7,209 nucleotides of DNA from Nitrospirae bacterium RIFCSPLOW2_12_42_9 (GTDB lineage Bacteria > Nitrospirota > 9FT-COMBO-42-15 > HDB-SIOI813), in NCBI GenBank assembly GCA_001805205.1, contig MHER01000054.1:1-7209 (forward strand), read 5' to 3'. Of this stretch, positions 6,800-7,209 are shown piece by piece (the stretch's first letter is position 1; the number at the start of each line of letters is the position of its first letter). The position numbers and the translations under genes were made by a program. Under the pieces are notes generated by a model, which ran no database searches, was not told where the DNA came from, and was given only the letters and a program-made list of their open reading frames with translations.

Positions 6800-7193
6800 T
6801 TGATGATATCTGCTCCTCTAAAATACCTTTAAATTCCCCGTCTTTACCCAATCTTGTGAGCATTGTTATATGATTGGGTGTAATACCGACCACAATCTTC
6901 TCACCGGAAACCTCTACCAGTGCAATAGACTTCTTTGATCCTATATAAGCATTAGTTATTACACGTATATCCTGGTTCTGACCCTTTATCCCCATCTTTT
7001 TACCAAGAAATCTCTTAAATATATAAAGAGAGATAAATAAGAGGGATAACACTATACCAAGGGCTAATATCATCTTGAAGAAAGAGCTGTAGATATCAGG
7101 AGAGCCAAACCCTCCTACGATTGGAATATTTTTATCCAAAAATACCTTCTGTTCACCCTCCCCTTTCTCACCCTCCCCCTCGCCCCCTCCCAT
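6756..7193 (-). CDS. fliO: FliO, FliP-ring assembly protein; 5' end uncertain
   Basis: 145 residues from the ATG at 7193. One membrane helix (41-59, [18 protein letters not shown]) follows a short outside segment and is followed by basic KRFLGKK. The cytoplasmic FliO domain runs over about 74-125 with [20 protein letters not shown] and [13 protein letters not shown], as in the family. FliO promotes assembly of the FliP ring before FliQ and FliR join. The start is not secure. The ATG at 7193 and the adjoining TTG at 7196 lie in the loop of a G/C-rich hairpin with no ribosome site, and the frame stays open to the window edge. Residues 2-14 are a Gly/Glu run that looks like translated repeat DNA. 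Options are a start beyond the window with the repeat in the coding frame, or a TTG at 7139 with AGAAGG 5 bases upstream. The gene is placed first in this run and overlaps fliP by 44 bases. Confidence 0.88.
   Translation of the reverse strand: MGGGEGEGEKGEGEQKVFLDKNIPIVGGFGSPDIYSSFFKMILALGIVLSLLFISLYIFKRFLGKKMGIKGQNQDIRVITNAYIGSKKSIALVEVSGEKIVVGITPNHITMLTRLGKDGEFKGILEEQISSNEKTEIQDELWEKV
7153..7178. repeat. Two 11-bp direct repeats in G-rich 5' end of fliO
   Basis: TCACCCTCCCC occurs at 7153-7163 and 7168-7178 on the plus strand, 15 bases apart. In the fliO frame this DNA reads mostly Gly, Glu and Lys. The repetition and composition differ from the rest of fliO and suggest repeat-derived DNA. 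Confidence 0.7.
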
Positions 7194-7205
7194 CAAGGGA
7201 GGGGG
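7183..7205. repeat. GC-rich palindrome (REP-like) at the fliO start
   Basis: CCCCCTCCC (7183-7191) and GGGAGGGGG (7197-7205) are perfect 9-bp inverted repeats around a 5-base loop ATCAA. On the minus strand the loop reads TTGAT, so the candidate fliO start codons lie in it. The palindrome joins a run of G-tracts extending to 7154. It resembles the short palindromic repeats scattered in many genomes; copy number cannot be judged from one window. Confidence 0.75.
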
Positions 7206-7209
7206 AATA

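Noticed and set aside
1..7209. An undescribed multi-gene system hidden in the window
   Set aside because: All sizeable genes are recognisable flagellar export or placement genes in a common order; only the intergenic and repeat features are unusual.

Overview
The window is one continuous stretch of a flagellar export operon. All eight genes lie on the minus strand, so transcription runs from high to low coordinates: fliO, fliP, fliQ, fliR, flhB, flhA, flhF, and the first 96 codons of flhG. The genes overlap or abut by a few bases, except for a 166-bp gap between flhB and flhA and a 62-bp gap between flhF and flhG. No convincing gene is seen on the plus strand.

The first five genes encode the membrane core of the flagellar type III secretion system. 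FliO is the assembly helper for the FliP ring. FliP, FliQ and FliR form the export gate, and FlhB is the substrate-specificity switch. FlhA is the proton-coupled transporter with a cytoplasmic docking ring. FlhF (SRP-type GTPase) and FlhG (MinD-type ATPase) set the place and number of flagella. FlhG starts with a DQAxxL(K/R) motif, which in studied homologues activates FlhF.

The organism is most likely a motile Gram-negative bacterium with moderate to low GC content, judged by eye. The order fliOPQR-flhB-flhA-flhF-flhG is shared by several phyla. Nitrospirota or former Deltaproteobacteria would fit the gene order plus palindromic repeats of this style, but this is a weak guess from memory and not shown by the sequence.

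The protein genes are conventional. The unusual content is non-coding or at gene edges. First, a roughly 125-bp element with imperfect 22-bp terminal inverted repeats and an internal hairpin sits between flhB and flhA, next to an exact 17-bp tandem duplication of one end. Second, a G-rich palindrome with G-quadruplex potential lies at the 5' end of fliO, placing the apparent fliO start codon in a hairpin loop; it may be a repeat inserted into the coding frame. Third, a small hairpin in front of flhG could compete for the flhG ribosome-binding site. Two small residue variations in conserved motifs (NPVH in FlhB, a Leu in the FliP methionine loop) are also noted. I found no defence, secondary-metabolism or other wholly new system here.
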